Counted from the stretch's first letter, positions 47,965-57,386 are shown. The stretch: DNA of 64,000 nucleotides from Microbacterium suaedae (GCF_003254645.1 NZ_PNFD01000001.1:744001-808000), one strand, 5' to 3'. Translations and numbers: made by a program. Notes: a model not told the origin generated them from the sequence alone.

Positions 47965-48001
47965 TCGTCTATTCTGCCGAGCACGCCTGGGAAGCCGCTA
48001 C

Positions 48002-48041
48002 GGCGGCGGCGAAACGCCCCTCCCGAAGGGCGTTCCGCCGC
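48002..48041 (-). terminator. Hairpin after gabD
   Basis: AACGCCC (48013-48019) pairs with GGGCGTT (48028-48034) inside a larger imperfect GC stem (GGCGGCGGCG / CCGCCG), directly after the gabD stop on the minus strand. No T tract follows. Confidence 0.55.
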
Positions 48042-48048
48042 AGGCCGG

Positions 48049-49512
48049 TCACGCGTTCGGGAGCAGGGTGTACTTCGTCGAGAGGTACTCGTGGATGCCC
48101 TCGGCACCGCCCTCGCGACCCATACCCGACTGCTTGACGCCGCCGAAGGGCGCTGCGGCGTTCGAGACGACGCCCGCGTTCAGGCCCATCATCCCGGTGT
48201 CGAGCTTCTCGATCATGCGGTGGCCGCGCGCGAGATCCTCCGTGAAGACATACGACACGAGGCCATACTCGGTGTCGTTCGCGATCTCGACCGCCTCGTC
48301 CTCTGTGGAGAAGGTGACGACCGCGAACACGGGCCCGAAGATCTCCTCCGACATGATCGCGGCGTCGCGCGTGAGCCCCGAGACGACAGTCGGCTCGAAG
48401 AAGCTGCCCGGGCCATCGATTCGGCGGCCGCCGTGAACGAGCGTTGCCCCCTTGCCGACGGCATCCTCAACGAGCTCCGCCGCCTTCGCGACGGCGTCGT
48501 CGTCGATGAGCGGGCCGATCTGCACGCCCTCCTCGGTTCCGCGGCCGATCTTCATTGCCGCGACCCGCTCGGCGACCCGCTTCGTGAACTCCTCGGCGAC
48601 GTCCTCGTGCACGATGATCCGGTTCGCGGCCGTGCACGCCTGGCCGATGTTGCGGAACTTCGCCGCCATCGCCCCGTCGACCGCCTTGTCGAGATCGGCG
48701 TCGTCGAAGACGACGAACGGGGCGTTGCCGCCGAGTTCCATCGACACCCGCAGCACGTTCTCGGCTGCCTGAGCGATGAGGCGCTTGCCGACCCCCGTGG
48801 ATCCCGTGAACGACAGCTTGCGCAGCCGGCTGTCGCCGATGATCGGCGCCGAGACGCGGCTCGAGCTCGACGAGGTAACGACGTTGACGACGCCCTTCGG
48901 CAGGCCGGCCTCCTCCAGCAGCCGCACGAACAGCATGGTCGTGAGCGGCGTGAGCTGCGGCGGCTTGATGACGCTCGTGCATCCCGCGGCGAGCGCCGGC
49001 GCGATCTTGCGCGTGGCCATGGCGAGCGGGAAGTTCCACGGCGTGATGAAGAAGCAGGGCCCCACGGGTCGCTGCGAGACGATCATCTGCCCCGTACCCT
49101 CGGGCGTGGATCCGTACCGCCCCGAGATCCGCACCGCCTCCTCGCTGAACCAGCGGAGGAACTCTCCGCCGTAGGCGACCTCGCCGAGCGCCTCGGCGAA
49201 CGGCTTGCCCATCTCGAGCGTCATGACGAGCGCGAGGTCCTCCTTGCGCTCCTGCACGAGCTCCCATGCGCGGCGGAGGATGTCGCTCCGCTTCCGCGGC
49301 GGCGTCGCCGCCCACGCGTCCTGTGCGGCGACGGCTGCGTCGAGCGCGGCGCTCGCGTCGCCCTCCGTCGCATCGGCGATCTGGGCGATCACCTCATTCG
49401 TCGCGGGGTCGCGCACGTCGAGCGTCCCCCCGCCTGTCGCGTCGACCCATTCGCCGCCGATGAACAGCTTGCCGGGGATGGTGTCGAGCAGCGTCTTCTC
49501 GTTCTGGTTCAT
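48049..49512 (-). CDS. gabD: NAD(P)-dependent succinate-semialdehyde dehydrogenase
   Basis: A 487-residue aldehyde dehydrogenase of the GabD group, oxidising succinate semialdehyde to succinate. TPWNFPLAMATRKIAPALAAG, FTGSTGVGKRLI, the general-base Glu in MELGGNAPFVVFDDADLD and the catalytic Cys in GQACTAANR are all present. It follows gabT by 25 bases on the same strand, completing the GABA shunt from GABA to succinate. Confidence 0.93.
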   Translation of the reverse strand: MNQNEKTLLDTIPGKLFIGGEWVDATGGGTLDVRDPATNEVIAQIADATEGDASAALDAAVAAQDAWAATPPRKRSDILRRAWELVQERKEDLALVMTLEMGKPFAEALGEVAYGGEFLRWFSEEAVRISGRYGSTPEGTGQMIVSQRPVGPCFFITPWNFPLAMATRKIAPALAAGCTSVIKPPQLTPLTTMLFVRLLEEAGLPKGVVNVVTSSSSSRVSAPIIGDSRLRKLSFTGSTGVGKRLIAQAAENVLRVSMELGGNAPFVVFDDADLDKAVDGAMAAKFRNIGQACTAANRIIVHEDVAEEFTKRVAERVAAMKIGRGTEEGVQIGPLIDDDAVAKAAELVEDAVGKGATLVHGGRRIDGPGSFFEPTVVSGLTRDAAIMSEEIFGPVFAVVTFSTEDEAVEIANDTEYGLVSYVFTEDLARGHRMIEKLDTGMMGLNAGVVSNAAAPFGGVKQSGMGREGGAEGIHEYLSTKYTLLPNA

Positions 49513-49537
49513 CTTCGAGTTCCCTTCGTCGGGCGGA

Positions 49538-50890
49538 TCAGATTTTCTGCAGTTCGGCGGCGACGACGTCGAGCGCGTCGTGCAGCAGCTCGTCGCCGAT
49601 GACGAGCGGAGGAAGGAAGCGGATCACGTTGCCGTACGTGCCGCAGGTGAGCACGATGACCCCGGCGCGGGCGCAGGCCGTCGCGAGCTCCTTCACGACC
49701 GCGGGCGCGGGATCCCCCGTCACGGGATCCACGACCTCCGCGGCGATCATCGCGCCGCGACCGCGGACATCGCCGATACGCGGATCCGCGGCGCGGATCG
49801 CGGCGAGGCGCTCGACGAGGATCTCGCCGATCCGGTTCGCCCGCTCCGCGAGGCCCTCAGTCTCGTACGCGTCGATCGCGGCGAGGGCGGCGGCGCATGC
49901 GACGGGGTTGCCGCCGTAGGTGCCGCCGAGCCCGGAGGCGTGGACGGAGTCCATGATCTCGGCGCGCCCCGTGACGCCGGCGAGCGGCATGCCGCCGGCG
50001 ATCCCCTTCGCCGTCGTGACGAGGTCGGGAACGATGCCGAACTGCTCGCTCGCGAACATGGTGCCCGTCCGGCAGAAGCCCGTCTGCACCTCGTCGGCAA
50101 TGAACACGACGTCGTTCTCGCGGCACCACGACGCGATCTGCTCGAGAAATCCGTCGGCGGGGACGATGAACCCGCCCTCCCCCTGGATGGGCTCGATGAT
50201 GACGGCGGCCAGCTCATCGGCGCCGATCTGTATCTCGATTCGTTCGATCGCGCGCCGTGCGGCCTCGGGGCCGGACTGCCCGTCGCGGAATGGATAGGAG
50301 GCGGGCACACGATGCACCTCGGGCGCGAAGGGGCCGAATCCGTTCTTGTAGGGGCGGTTCTTCGCCGTGAGAGCCATCGTCAGGTTCGTCCGCCCGTGGT
50401 AGGCGTTGTCGAATGCGACGACGGCTCGCTTCCCGGTATAGGAGCGCGCGATCTTCACGGCGTTCTCGACGGCCTCGGCGCCGGAGTTGAACAGGGCTGT
50501 GCGCTTCTCGTGATCGCCCGGGGTCAGTCGGTTGAGCGCCTCGGCGACCTCCACGTACGACTCGTACGGCGAGACCATGAAGCAGGTGTGGGTCAGGCGC
50601 GCGGCCTGCGCAGCGACGGCCCCCGCGACGGCAGGGTGGGCGTTGCCGACGCTCGTCACGGCGATGCCTGACCCGAGGTCGATGAACGAGTTGCCGTCGG
50701 CGTCGACGACGACGCCGCCTCCGGCCGCGACCGCGGCGAACGGCATGGCTGCTGACACGCCCGCGGCGACGGCGTTGCGCTGGCGCTCGAGGATCGCCCG
50801 CGAAGCGGGGCCGGGCAGCTCCGTGACGATCCGCCGCTCCTGCGGCAGCGTCGGGCCGCCGAGCAGAGGGTCGGTGGTGATCGTGGTCAT
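49538..50890 (-). CDS. gabT: 4-aminobutyrate aminotransferase
   Basis: A 450-residue class III aminotransferase, moving the amino group of GABA to 2-oxoglutarate. The PLP-binding Lys is in VTTAKGIAGGMPLAG; DEVQTGFCRTGTMFASE, EPIQGEGGFIVP and FDNAYHGRTNLTMALT are family marks. First gene of gabT-gabD, divergent from the PucR-type regulator. The start is ATG 50890. Confidence 0.93.
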   Translation of the reverse strand: MTTITTDPLLGGPTLPQERRIVTELPGPASRAILERQRNAVAAGVSAAMPFAAVAAGGGVVVDADGNSFIDLGSGIAVTSVGNAHPAVAGAVAAQAARLTHTCFMVSPYESYVEVAEALNRLTPGDHEKRTALFNSGAEAVENAVKIARSYTGKRAVVAFDNAYHGRTNLTMALTAKNRPYKNGFGPFAPEVHRVPASYPFRDGQSGPEAARRAIERIEIQIGADELAAVIIEPIQGEGGFIVPADGFLEQIASWCRENDVVFIADEVQTGFCRTGTMFASEQFGIVPDLVTTAKGIAGGMPLAGVTGRAEIMDSVHASGLGGTYGGNPVACAAALAAIDAYETEGLAERANRIGEILVERLAAIRAADPRIGDVRGRGAMIAAEVVDPVTGDPAPAVVKELATACARAGVIVLTCGTYGNVIRFLPPLVIGDELLHDALDVVAAELQKI

Positions 50891-50922
50891 GCCGCGAGGC
50901 TACGAGCGGGTTCCTCGCACGC

Positions 50923-50969
50923 TACTATACGAAGTGGCGGATTCATTCGAGACATTTCGCCGTCATGTC
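50923..50969. promoter_or_regulatory. gabT/PucR divergent promoter region
   Basis: The 97-base gap carries TACTAT (50923-50928) as a possible -10 box and an inverted repeat GACAT-N9-ATGTC (50951-50969). The latter is a candidate operator for the divergent PucR regulator. Confidence 0.4.
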
Positions 50970-50987
50970 GAGTGTTGGGGGATCCGC

Positions 50988-52478
50988 ATGACCCACGCGC
51001 CATCTGCTCCGACGCTCGGCAGCCTGCTCGATCGTCGCGATCTCGGCCTGCGGGCCATCACCCGGATCCCGCGCGCCCGCCGCGACGCCACGCTGCGGTG
51101 GGTGCACAGCTCGGATCTTCCGGATCCCGCACCGTTCCTCGACGAGGGCGTCACCCTGCTGACGACGGGGGCGCAGTTCGCCGAGACCGACGCCGACGCG
51201 TATGTCACCCGCCTCGTGGCGCGCGACGTCGCGGCCCTCGGGTTCGGCAGCGGTGTCGTCCGCGCGCGGATCCCCGACGAGCTCGTCGCGGCGTGCGAGC
51301 GGCATGGACTCCCCCTGTTCGAGGTTCCCTATCGCACCCCCTTCCTCGCGGTGGTGCGCGCCGCCGCCGACGCGATCGCCGCCCACGGCTTCGCGCGCCG
51401 CAGCTGGGCCCTCGCGGCGCAGCGGGCGGTCTCACTCGCGGCGCTCCGTGCAGACCCCCTTCCCGCGACGATCGCTGAGCTCGCGAGCCGACTCGACACA
51501 TGGGTCGGGCTGTTCGATCCCGCCGGCGCGCTGTCGATCGCGCGCCCCGCCCCGCTTCCCCCTCCCGTCGCGGACGAGCTGGGCGATCGCGTGCACCGCA
51601 TGCTCGATGCGAGGGTGCGCGCCGCCGACACGGTGACGTGCGGTGAACAGACGTTCACCGTTCAGACGCTGGGGCGCGGCGGTCACCTGCGTGGCGTGCT
51701 CGCGCTGCAGGGATCCGGCATCGATCAGGAGGCGCGGGGCGTCGTGACAACGGTCGTCGCCATGGCCGGCTTCTCGCTCGAGCGCGCAGCGGAGCTCACA
51801 CGGGGGCGGGCAGCCCTGCGAGCGGGTGTGCTCCGCGCACTGCTCGACGGCGCAGAACCGCTCGCGCGCGACGTCGCGACCGCCGCATGGGGACGACTCC
51901 CCGCCGAGCCCCTGCGCGCGTGGGTCGTGCGCGGATCCGACGACGATCTGCTCGGTTACCTCGAGACCCGTGCCGAGCACGCACCGGGCGCAATGTTCTT
52001 CGCCCCGTCCGGCGACGACACGACGGTCGTCCTCGCAAGCGAAGACGCGGATCCGCCCGACGCCCTTTCGACGCGGTTCGGCGCGAGCGTCGGACTCTCG
52101 CGCCCAACCGGATACGCCCGTCTCGACGCGGCCGTCGATGAGGCGCGTTCGGTCGTGCCGCGCACGGGCGTCGCCGAGTTCGCGCCGGGACCCGCCGATC
52201 TGTTCCGTTCCCCGGGCGATGACCAGGTCGCGGCCGCACGCGCTCTGCTGGATCCGCTGCGCCGCCACGATGCACGGGCGGGCACGAGCCTCGAACGGGA
52301 TCTCCGCGTCTGGCTGGACCACGACGCGGCGCACGATCGCGCGGCGACGGCTCTCGGGATCCACCGACACACGATGCGGAGCCGGGTTGCGCAGGCCGCG
52401 TCGATCCTCGGGCGAGACCTCACGACGTTCGAGGGCCGCGCGACGATCTGGGCGGCGCTCCGCACGTCTGACGGCTGA
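50988..52478 (+). CDS. PucR-family transcriptional regulator of the gab operon
   Basis: A 496-residue regulator with an N-terminal PucR/purine-catabolism domain (residues ~10-130), a middle domain and a C-terminal HTH (HDRAATALGIHRHTMRSRVAQAASILG) of the CdaR/PucR type. ATG 50988 follows GGGGGATCC; the open frame upstream overlaps gabT. PucR-type regulators that activate gabTD are described in corynebacteria; the divergent position here fits that role. Confidence 0.85.
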   Translation: MTHAPSAPTLGSLLDRRDLGLRAITRIPRARRDATLRWVHSSDLPDPAPFLDEGVTLLTTGAQFAETDADAYVTRLVARDVAALGFGSGVVRARIPDELVAACERHGLPLFEVPYRTPFLAVVRAAADAIAAHGFARRSWALAAQRAVSLAALRADPLPATIAELASRLDTWVGLFDPAGALSIARPAPLPPPVADELGDRVHRMLDARVRAADTVTCGEQTFTVQTLGRGGHLRGVLALQGSGIDQEARGVVTTVVAMAGFSLERAAELTRGRAALRAGVLRALLDGAEPLARDVATAAWGRLPAEPLRAWVVRGSDDDLLGYLETRAEHAPGAMFFAPSGDDTTVVLASEDADPPDALSTRFGASVGLSRPTGYARLDAAVDEARSVVPRTGVAEFAPGPADLFRSPGDDQVAAARALLDPLRRHDARAGTSLERDLRVWLDHDAAHDRAATALGIHRHTMRSRVAQAASILGRDLTTFEGRATIWAALRTSDG

Positions 52479-52661
52479 TCCCCTCCCACGAGTTCGTGTC
52501 CAGTCGATGCGCGCTCACGGGAGGAAGGGGGTCCCGCGGGCGAAAAGCGGCGAGGGTGTCGCCGCGGCGGGCGTGTGTCATCGGGTTACGCGATGGGGTG
52601 ACGACCGGCGAGAGGCCGCCTACGCTTGCCGAAACCTGTTCGACCGCACGAGGAAGCCACC

Positions 52662-53009
52662 ATGAACACGTCGTCACGCACCGCCACAAACGCCGCCGCG
52701 CTCCACCCGGCCGGCGACATGTGCGCGCACGCGACGCCGGGGCATGATCTGCACCCCGTGCAGCGGCGACTCGCGGCGGCAACGCCCACGCGCTGGATCG
52801 ACGCGATCGCGGGCTCGACGAGCGACGACGGGCGGCTTGATCTCTGGTCGCTCGACGGCGAGCTCGTCGCCCGGGTCTGGCATCACGAGCACCTCGCCGA
52901 GATCGCGCGCACGGGTTCCCCCGTCGCCCTGCACACCGGCTACCACGTGCTCGCAGCCGCCGGAGCGTGGCACAACGTCGCCGACGAGGAGCGCGCGCCC
53001 CTCGCCTGA
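52662..53009 (+). CDS. Small unknown protein
   Basis: A 115-residue protein not recognised as a known family. It starts MNTSSRTATNAAALH and has a possible core LDLWSLDGELVARVWHHEHLAEIARTG. No signal peptide or membrane helix. GAGGAAG lies ten bases before the ATG. Codon use looks coding. Neighbours give no clear hint. Confidence 0.65.
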   Translation: MNTSSRTATNAAALHPAGDMCAHATPGHDLHPVQRRLAAATPTRWIDAIAGSTSDDGRLDLWSLDGELVARVWHHEHLAEIARTGSPVALHTGYHVLAAAGAWHNVADEERAPLA

Positions 53010-53031
53010 CGACGGGTTCGGTCGGGTCGCG

Positions 53032-53448
53032 TCAGGCGGATCCCATCGGCGCGAAGCGCGCCGCCATCGCCTCGCACTCCGCGGCGCAGTCGCGGCACGC
53101 CTGAGCGCACATCCGCATCGCTTCGCTCTTGTCGGCGTGCCGCATGCACTCCTCCGCGCACGCGAGCGCCATCGTCTGCATCGCGTGCAGCATCGAGGTC
53201 ATCACCGATTCGTCCATCGCCATCGGGCGCATCATCATGCGCATCGTGGCGTGGCTCATATCGGCGCAGTTCATGCACAGTCCGCGACAGCGGGCCATGC
53301 CCTCACCGGAATCCATCTCGGCGCACATCGTGCACGCCTGTTCACACGCCATGCACGCCTCGAGACACGCCTGCATCGCGTCGGCGTCGACCATCGTCTC
53401 GCCCATCCCGGGCATCGTCATCATGCCCGACATCATCTTCGTATCCAT
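53032..53448 (-). CDS. DUF326 four-helix copper-binding (Csp-like) protein
   Basis: A 138-residue protein with 14 Cys and about 30 Met. The first helix has [16 protein letters not shown], with CARC-like and CADM motifs after it and [24 protein letters not shown] at the end. This matches DUF326/copper-storage (Csp) four-helix bundles, which bind many Cu(I) ions through Cys side chains. No signal peptide, so it is probably cytosolic and protects against copper. The Met-rich N-terminus may help capture Cu(I). Confidence 0.87.
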   Translation of the reverse strand: MDTKMMSGMMTMPGMGETMVDADAMQACLEACMACEQACTMCAEMDSGEGMARCRGLCMNCADMSHATMRMMMRPMAMDESVMTSMLHAMQTMALACAEECMRHADKSEAMRMCAQACRDCAAECEAMAARFAPMGSA

Positions 53449-53602
53449 CGCCCTCTCCTCGCTGAGTGACCGTGTCTCGAATGCTACGACCGCGCACGCG
53501 CGGTGTCGATGGGGTGCGGCGTCGGATCCCGACAGTCGAGAAGGAGGGCGCTTGTGCTCGACGGCACCACACGGATCCGCGGGTGCTGGTTACGCTGGAC
53601 GC

Positions 53603-54802
53603 GTGACTGAACGCGCTCCGCTCTCGAACAAGATCTCCGACATCGCCGAGTCGGCCACCCTCAAGGTGGACGCCAAGGCGAAGGCACTGAAGGCCGAGGG
53701 GCGGCCCGTCATCTCCTACGCCGCCGGCGAGCCCGACTTCGCGACCCCGCCCGCCGTCGTCGACGCCGCGCGCGAGGCCCTCGGGGATCCCGCAAACTTC
53801 CGGTACTCGCCCGCCGCGGGCCTTCCCGCGCTGAAGAAGGCGATCGTCGCCAAGACGGCGCGCGACTCGGGCCTCGTCGTGGAGCCGAATCAGGTCGTCG
53901 TGACGAACGGCGGCAAGCAGGCGGTCTACCAGGCGTTCCAGGTGGTGCTGAACCCCGGCGACGAGGTGCTGCTGCCGGCGCCGTACTGGACGACCTACCC
54001 CGAGGCGATCCAGCTCGCCGACGGCACGCCCGTGCCGGTGTTCGCGGGGGCCGACCAGAACTACAAGGTCACGGTCGAGCAGCTCGAGGCCGCGCGCACT
54101 GAGAAGACGAAGGTCGTCGTGTTCGTGTCGCCATCGAATCCAACGGGATCCGTCTACACGCCTGAAGAGACCGCCGCCATCGCGCGCTGGGCACTCGAGC
54201 ACGGCATTTGGATCCTCACGGACGAGATCTACCAGAACCTCACCTACGACGGCGCGCGGGCCGTGTCGGTCGTCGAGGCGGTGCCCGAGGTCGCAGACCA
54301 GACGATCCTGCTCAACGGCGTCGCGAAGACCTACGCCATGACCGGATGGCGCGTGGGCTGGATGGTCGGACCGGTCGAGGCGATGAAGCTCGCCGCCAAT
54401 CTGCAGTCGCACCTCACGAGCAACGTGAACAACATCGCGCAGCACGCCGCGATCGCCGCGCTCGAAGGGCCGCAGGACGACGCCGAGGCCTTCCGCGCCG
54501 CGTTCGACCGGCGGCGACGCCTGATGGTCGAGGAACTGTCGAAGATCGACGGCGTCACGGTGCCGACGCCGCAGGGTGCGTTCTACGTCTACCCCGATGT
54601 GCGAGGGCTGCTCGGCCGCGAGTGGAAGGGCCGCCGCATCGAGACGAGCCTCGAGCTGGCCGACTTGATCCTTGACGAGGCCGAGGTCGCGGTCGTGCCG
54701 GGCGAGGCCTTCGGCCCCAGCGGCTACCTGCGCCTGAGCTACGCGCTCGGCGACGACCAGCTGGCGGAGGGCATCGCCCGCCTGCAGCGCCTGTTCGCGT
54801 AG
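53603..54802 (+). CDS. Pyridoxal-phosphate aminotransferase, aspartate type
   Basis: A 399-residue class I/II aminotransferase. [12 protein letters not shown] at the N-terminus, [32 protein letters not shown] and the PLP-binding Lys in [17 protein letters not shown] are all present, as in AspC enzymes that convert aspartate and 2-oxoglutarate. GTG 53603 ([20 protein letters not shown]) is used; no strong Shine-Dalgarno precedes it and TACGCT lies ten bases upstream, so a leaderless mRNA is possible. Aminotransferases of this type often lie near secE/nusG in actinobacteria. Confidence 0.92.
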   Translation: MTERAPLSNKISDIAESATLKVDAKAKALKAEGRPVISYAAGEPDFATPPAVVDAAREALGDPANFRYSPAAGLPALKKAIVAKTARDSGLVVEPNQVVVTNGGKQAVYQAFQVVLNPGDEVLLPAPYWTTYPEAIQLADGTPVPVFAGADQNYKVTVEQLEAARTEKTKVVVFVSPSNPTGSVYTPEETAAIARWALEHGIWILTDEIYQNLTYDGARAVSVVEAVPEVADQTILLNGVAKTYAMTGWRVGWMVGPVEAMKLAANLQSHLTSNVNNIAQHAAIAALEGPQDDAEAFRAAFDRRRRLMVEELSKIDGVTVPTPQGAFYVYPDVRGLLGREWKGRRIETSLELADLILDEAEVAVVPGEAFGPSGYLRLSYALGDDQLAEGIARLQRLFA

Positions 54803-54811
54803 CGGAACTCA

Positions 54812-54868
54812 TGGGTCGCCATCAATTGCTAGTCCGGCGCCACTTCCATTGGCAGTTCGTGGCGACCC
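54812..54868 (+). repeat. Family 3 palindromic repeat, copy 1
   Basis: A 57-base unit bounded by GGGTCGCCA and TGGCGACCC, with an inner stem AATTGCTAGT/ATTGGCAGTT (Watson-Crick plus G-U as RNA). It lies ten bases after the aminotransferase stop. With the next copy it forms a tandem pair 17 bases apart, upstream of the nuclease gene. Confidence 0.9.
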
Positions 54869-54885
54869 TGCGAATCGGGGTCTGA

Positions 54886-54941
54886 GGGTCGCCAAGAACT
54901 GCTAGTCCGGACCGACTCCCACTGTCGGTTTCTGGCGACCC
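54886..54941 (+). repeat. Family 3 palindromic repeat, copy 2
   Basis: A 56-base unit with the same GGGTCGCCA/TGGCGACCC ends and the left-arm signature TGCTAGT, in the same orientation as the other copies, about 100 bases ahead of the nuclease start. Confidence 0.9.
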
Positions 54942-55042
54942 ACGTTCGAGTGGGCGCGGGCAGCGTGCTCACAGGCGGGTCCGACGGGGACGGACCTGTG
55001 GATAAGCGCTTCTGGAGCGTCCCGCCGAATCACGATGAGCGC

Positions 55043-55927
55043 ATGCAACGCAAGCCTCTGCCCCCGTCCCTGCACCGTGCCTTCACCGTCGCCGACGCTG
55101 CCTCCGTCGGAGTTCCGCCCTCACGCCTCCGCGCACACGACCTCGAGTCGCCCTTCCACGGCACGCGCTCCCGTGATCCCGTCGAGGACCTCCCGACACG
55201 ATTGCGGATCCTGCTTTCGGCGCTCCCCGAGCATGCGTTCGTCGCCGGCCCCACCGCGGCCTTGACATGGGATTTGCCGCTCCCCCTGCCTCTCGCCCGG
55301 AAGGCCGAGAGCCGACTCTGCATCGGCGTCCCCGCGCGTGAGAATCGGATCCGCCGCCCCGGTGTGCGCGGTCGGGCTCTGCAACTGGATTCGGAGGACG
55401 TCGTCCTGCGTCACGGCATCCGCGTCACGACCCCCGAGCGCACCTGGGTGGATGTTTCGGAAGAGCTGTCGCTTCCGCGCCTCGTCGCCGTGACCGATCG
55501 ACTGCTCCGAGAAGGGGTCTCTCGCAGAGATCTCGATCGCGCGAACGACCGCGCTGGGCGGCGAAAGCCCGGACGACAGCGTCGAGAGCGGGCGCTGGGT
55601 CTTGGCGACGCGAGATCCGAATCCCCCAAAGAATCGCAGCTGCGTGTGCTCTTCCACGATGCTCGGCTGCCGCGCCCCGAGCTGAACGTGAACATCCACG
55701 ATGGCAGCCGATTCGTCGCCCGCGTCGACATGCTGTTCCGCCGGGAGAAGCTTGTCGTCGAGTACCAGGGCGATTACCACCGCGACGCCGCGCAGTGGCG
55801 TCGCGACGAGATGCGTCGCGCCGAGCTCGAGTCGCTCGGCTACCGAGTGACCTACGTGACCGAAGCGGACTTCGATTTTCCGGAGCGCCTCGTGGCGCGG
55901 ATCCGCCGTCTTCTCGCCACGTCCTGA
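55043..55927 (+). CDS. DUF559-type endonuclease-domain protein
   Basis: A 294-residue protein. The N-terminal two-thirds has a basic helix-turn-helix-like/AbiEi-like look (VADAASVGVPPSRLRAHDL, then a GIRVTTPERTWVDVSE region). The C-terminal ~100 residues form a Vsr/DUF559 PD-(D/E)XK-like fold: SPKESQLRVLFHDARLPRP, the Asp in VARVDMLFRREKLVVEYQG and the following Glu-x-Gln, then RRDEMRRAELESLGYRV. ATG 55043 is the start. Two palindromic repeats lie on each side, the third starting two bases after its stop. It may cleave DNA; association with the repeats is positional only. Confidence 0.8.
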   Translation: MQRKPLPPSLHRAFTVADAASVGVPPSRLRAHDLESPFHGTRSRDPVEDLPTRLRILLSALPEHAFVAGPTAALTWDLPLPLPLARKAESRLCIGVPARENRIRRPGVRGRALQLDSEDVVLRHGIRVTTPERTWVDVSEELSLPRLVAVTDRLLREGVSRRDLDRANDRAGRRKPGRQRRERALGLGDARSESPKESQLRVLFHDARLPRPELNVNIHDGSRFVARVDMLFRREKLVVEYQGDYHRDAAQWRRDEMRRAELESLGYRVTYVTEADFDFPERLVARIRRLLATS

Positions 55928-55928
55928 T

Positions 55929-55984
55929 GGGTCGCCAGAATATGCCAGTACGACAGCCCAAACACTGGCGTTTCTTGGCGACCC
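55929..55984 (+). repeat. Family 3 palindromic repeat, copy 3
   Basis: A 56-base unit with GGGTCGCCA/TGGCGACCC ends and inner TGCCAGT/ACTGGCG, which is perfectly paired here. It begins two bases after the nuclease stop codon. Confidence 0.9.
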
Positions 55985-56002
55985 GGGACCGGCACAACGA
56001 TT

Positions 56003-56058
56003 GGGTCGCCAGAAAGTGCTAGTGCCGACAGGGTGCGACTGGCGTTTTGTGGCGACCC
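56003..56058 (+). repeat. Family 3 palindromic repeat, copy 4
   Basis: A 56-base unit, 18 bases after copy 3, with inner TGCTAGT/ACTGGCG. It ends five bases before the convergent murB stop and may act as its terminator. Confidence 0.9.
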
Positions 56059-56063
56059 ATCGG

Positions 56064-57386
56064 CTAGAGCTCGACGCCGACGAACACTGGCTCGGGGTTC
56101 AGCTCGATGCCGTACTCGGCCGCGACGCGGGTGCGGGCGAAGCGGGCCAGCTCCGCGATCTCCTCTGCCGTCGCGCCGCCGCGGTTCGTCAGGGCGAGCG
56201 TGTGCTTCGTCGACAGCGTCGCGCGGGATCCGGGCAGCCCGAAGCCCTTGCCGAGCCCCGCGTGCTCGATGAGCCACGCCGCGCTGACCTTCACGAGATG
56301 CGACGAGGCGCGCGGCGGGGCGATGGATCCGTCCCACGTATCGAGCGGGATCACCTGCACCTGCTCGATCTCGGGTTCCATCGGCCAGCGCGGGCACTCC
56401 GCGGGAAGCCCTCGTGCCAGCTGCTCGTCGATGATCGGGTTGTTGAAGAACGAGCCGGCACTGCGCGTATCGGCGTCGTCCGGGTCGAGCACCATGCCCT
56501 TCGAGGCGCGGATCTCGCGCACCGTGTCGCGGATCCACGAAAGCGACGCGTTCCCGGATCCGTCCTCGCCGCCCGCGCGTGCGCCGTCCAGCCCGAGCGC
56601 GCTGCGGAGGCGGCGATCGGTGACGGGCCGCGGTTCCGTTCCCACGACCGCCAGATCGAGCGTGAGCCCCATGACGACCGCCGAGCGCTCGGGCTCGGAT
56701 CCGTAGTGCCGCTTGAGAACGGACGTGCGCGGGCCGAGGCCCAGCTCGGAGGCTGGAACCTCGACGACCTCGGCGGATCCCTCGTCAAGCAGGTCGACCG
56801 AGACGAGCGTCTGCACGATCTCCTGACCGTATGCACCGACGTTCTGGATCGGAGCGGCGCCGGCCGTGCCGGGGATCCCGCTCATCGCCTCAACGCCCGC
56901 GAGGCCTTCCGCCACTGTCCAGGCGACGAAGGCGTCCCAGTCCTGCCCCGCCTCGACGCGCACCCTCTGGAACCCCTCGGCCGCGCCGCCGACGCGCTCG
57001 TATCCCGAGGTGAGGATCCGCACCACTGTGCCGTCGAACGGTTCGTCGCCGACCAGCAGATTGGATCCGCCGCCGAGCACGAACCAGTCGTCGCCCGCGT
57101 CCCACACCTCGCCGAGGGCGGCGACGAGCTCGTCGCGCGTCGCGGCGTCGACCATCCGCTCGGGCGCGGCGCCCACGCCCAGCGTCGTGAGATCGGCGAG
57201 AGGGACCGCGGCGGTCGACGCCTCGCGCCGAGCCTCCGCCGGAAGTGGGCCCCCTGCAGCCGCTCCGCCCGCCGCTGACGCCTCTCGCCGACTCGCCGAC
57301 GGCAGTGGCCCGCCGACAGCGGCGTCGCCCGTCGCCGAAGCGTCGGCCCGCGAACTCCCGCCCTCAGGCGCCGCAGCAGCGCTCAC
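56064..57386 (-). CDS. murB: UDP-N-acetylenolpyruvoylglucosamine reductase
   Basis: A 440-residue MurB, the FAD/NADPH enzyme that makes UDP-N-acetylmuramate for peptidoglycan. LADLTTLGVGAAPERMVDAAT and LGGGSNLLVGDEPFDGTV form the FAD part; SGIPGTAGAAPIQNVGAYGQE and the catalytic Ser in SAGSFFNNP are present. The first ~58 residues are an extra Ala-rich, low-complexity leader made of two copies of a ~23-residue unit (AxGGPLP...RREAS). The true start could be further in. The 5' end overlaps the MaoC gene by four bases. Confidence 0.95.
   Translation of the reverse strand: MSAAAAPEGGSSRADASATGDAAVGGPLPSASRREASAAGGAAAGGPLPAEARREASTAAVPLADLTTLGVGAAPERMVDAATRDELVAALGEVWDAGDDWFVLGGGSNLLVGDEPFDGTVVRILTSGYERVGGAAEGFQRVRVEAGQDWDAFVAWTVAEGLAGVEAMSGIPGTAGAAPIQNVGAYGQEIVQTLVSVDLLDEGSAEVVEVPASELGLGPRTSVLKRHYGSEPERSAVVMGLTLDLAVVGTEPRPVTDRRLRSALGLDGARAGGEDGSGNASLSWIRDTVREIRASKGMVLDPDDADTRSAGSFFNNPIIDEQLARGLPAECPRWPMEPEIEQVQVIPLDTWDGSIAPPRASSHLVKVSAAWLIEHAGLGKGFGLPGSRATLSTKHTLALTNRGGATAEEIAELARFARTRVAAEYGIELNPEPVFVGVEL

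Noticed and set aside
54812..56058. Composite transposon with inverted ends
   Set aside because: The repeats are direct in orientation and each self-complementary; no transposase or target-site duplication was seen.
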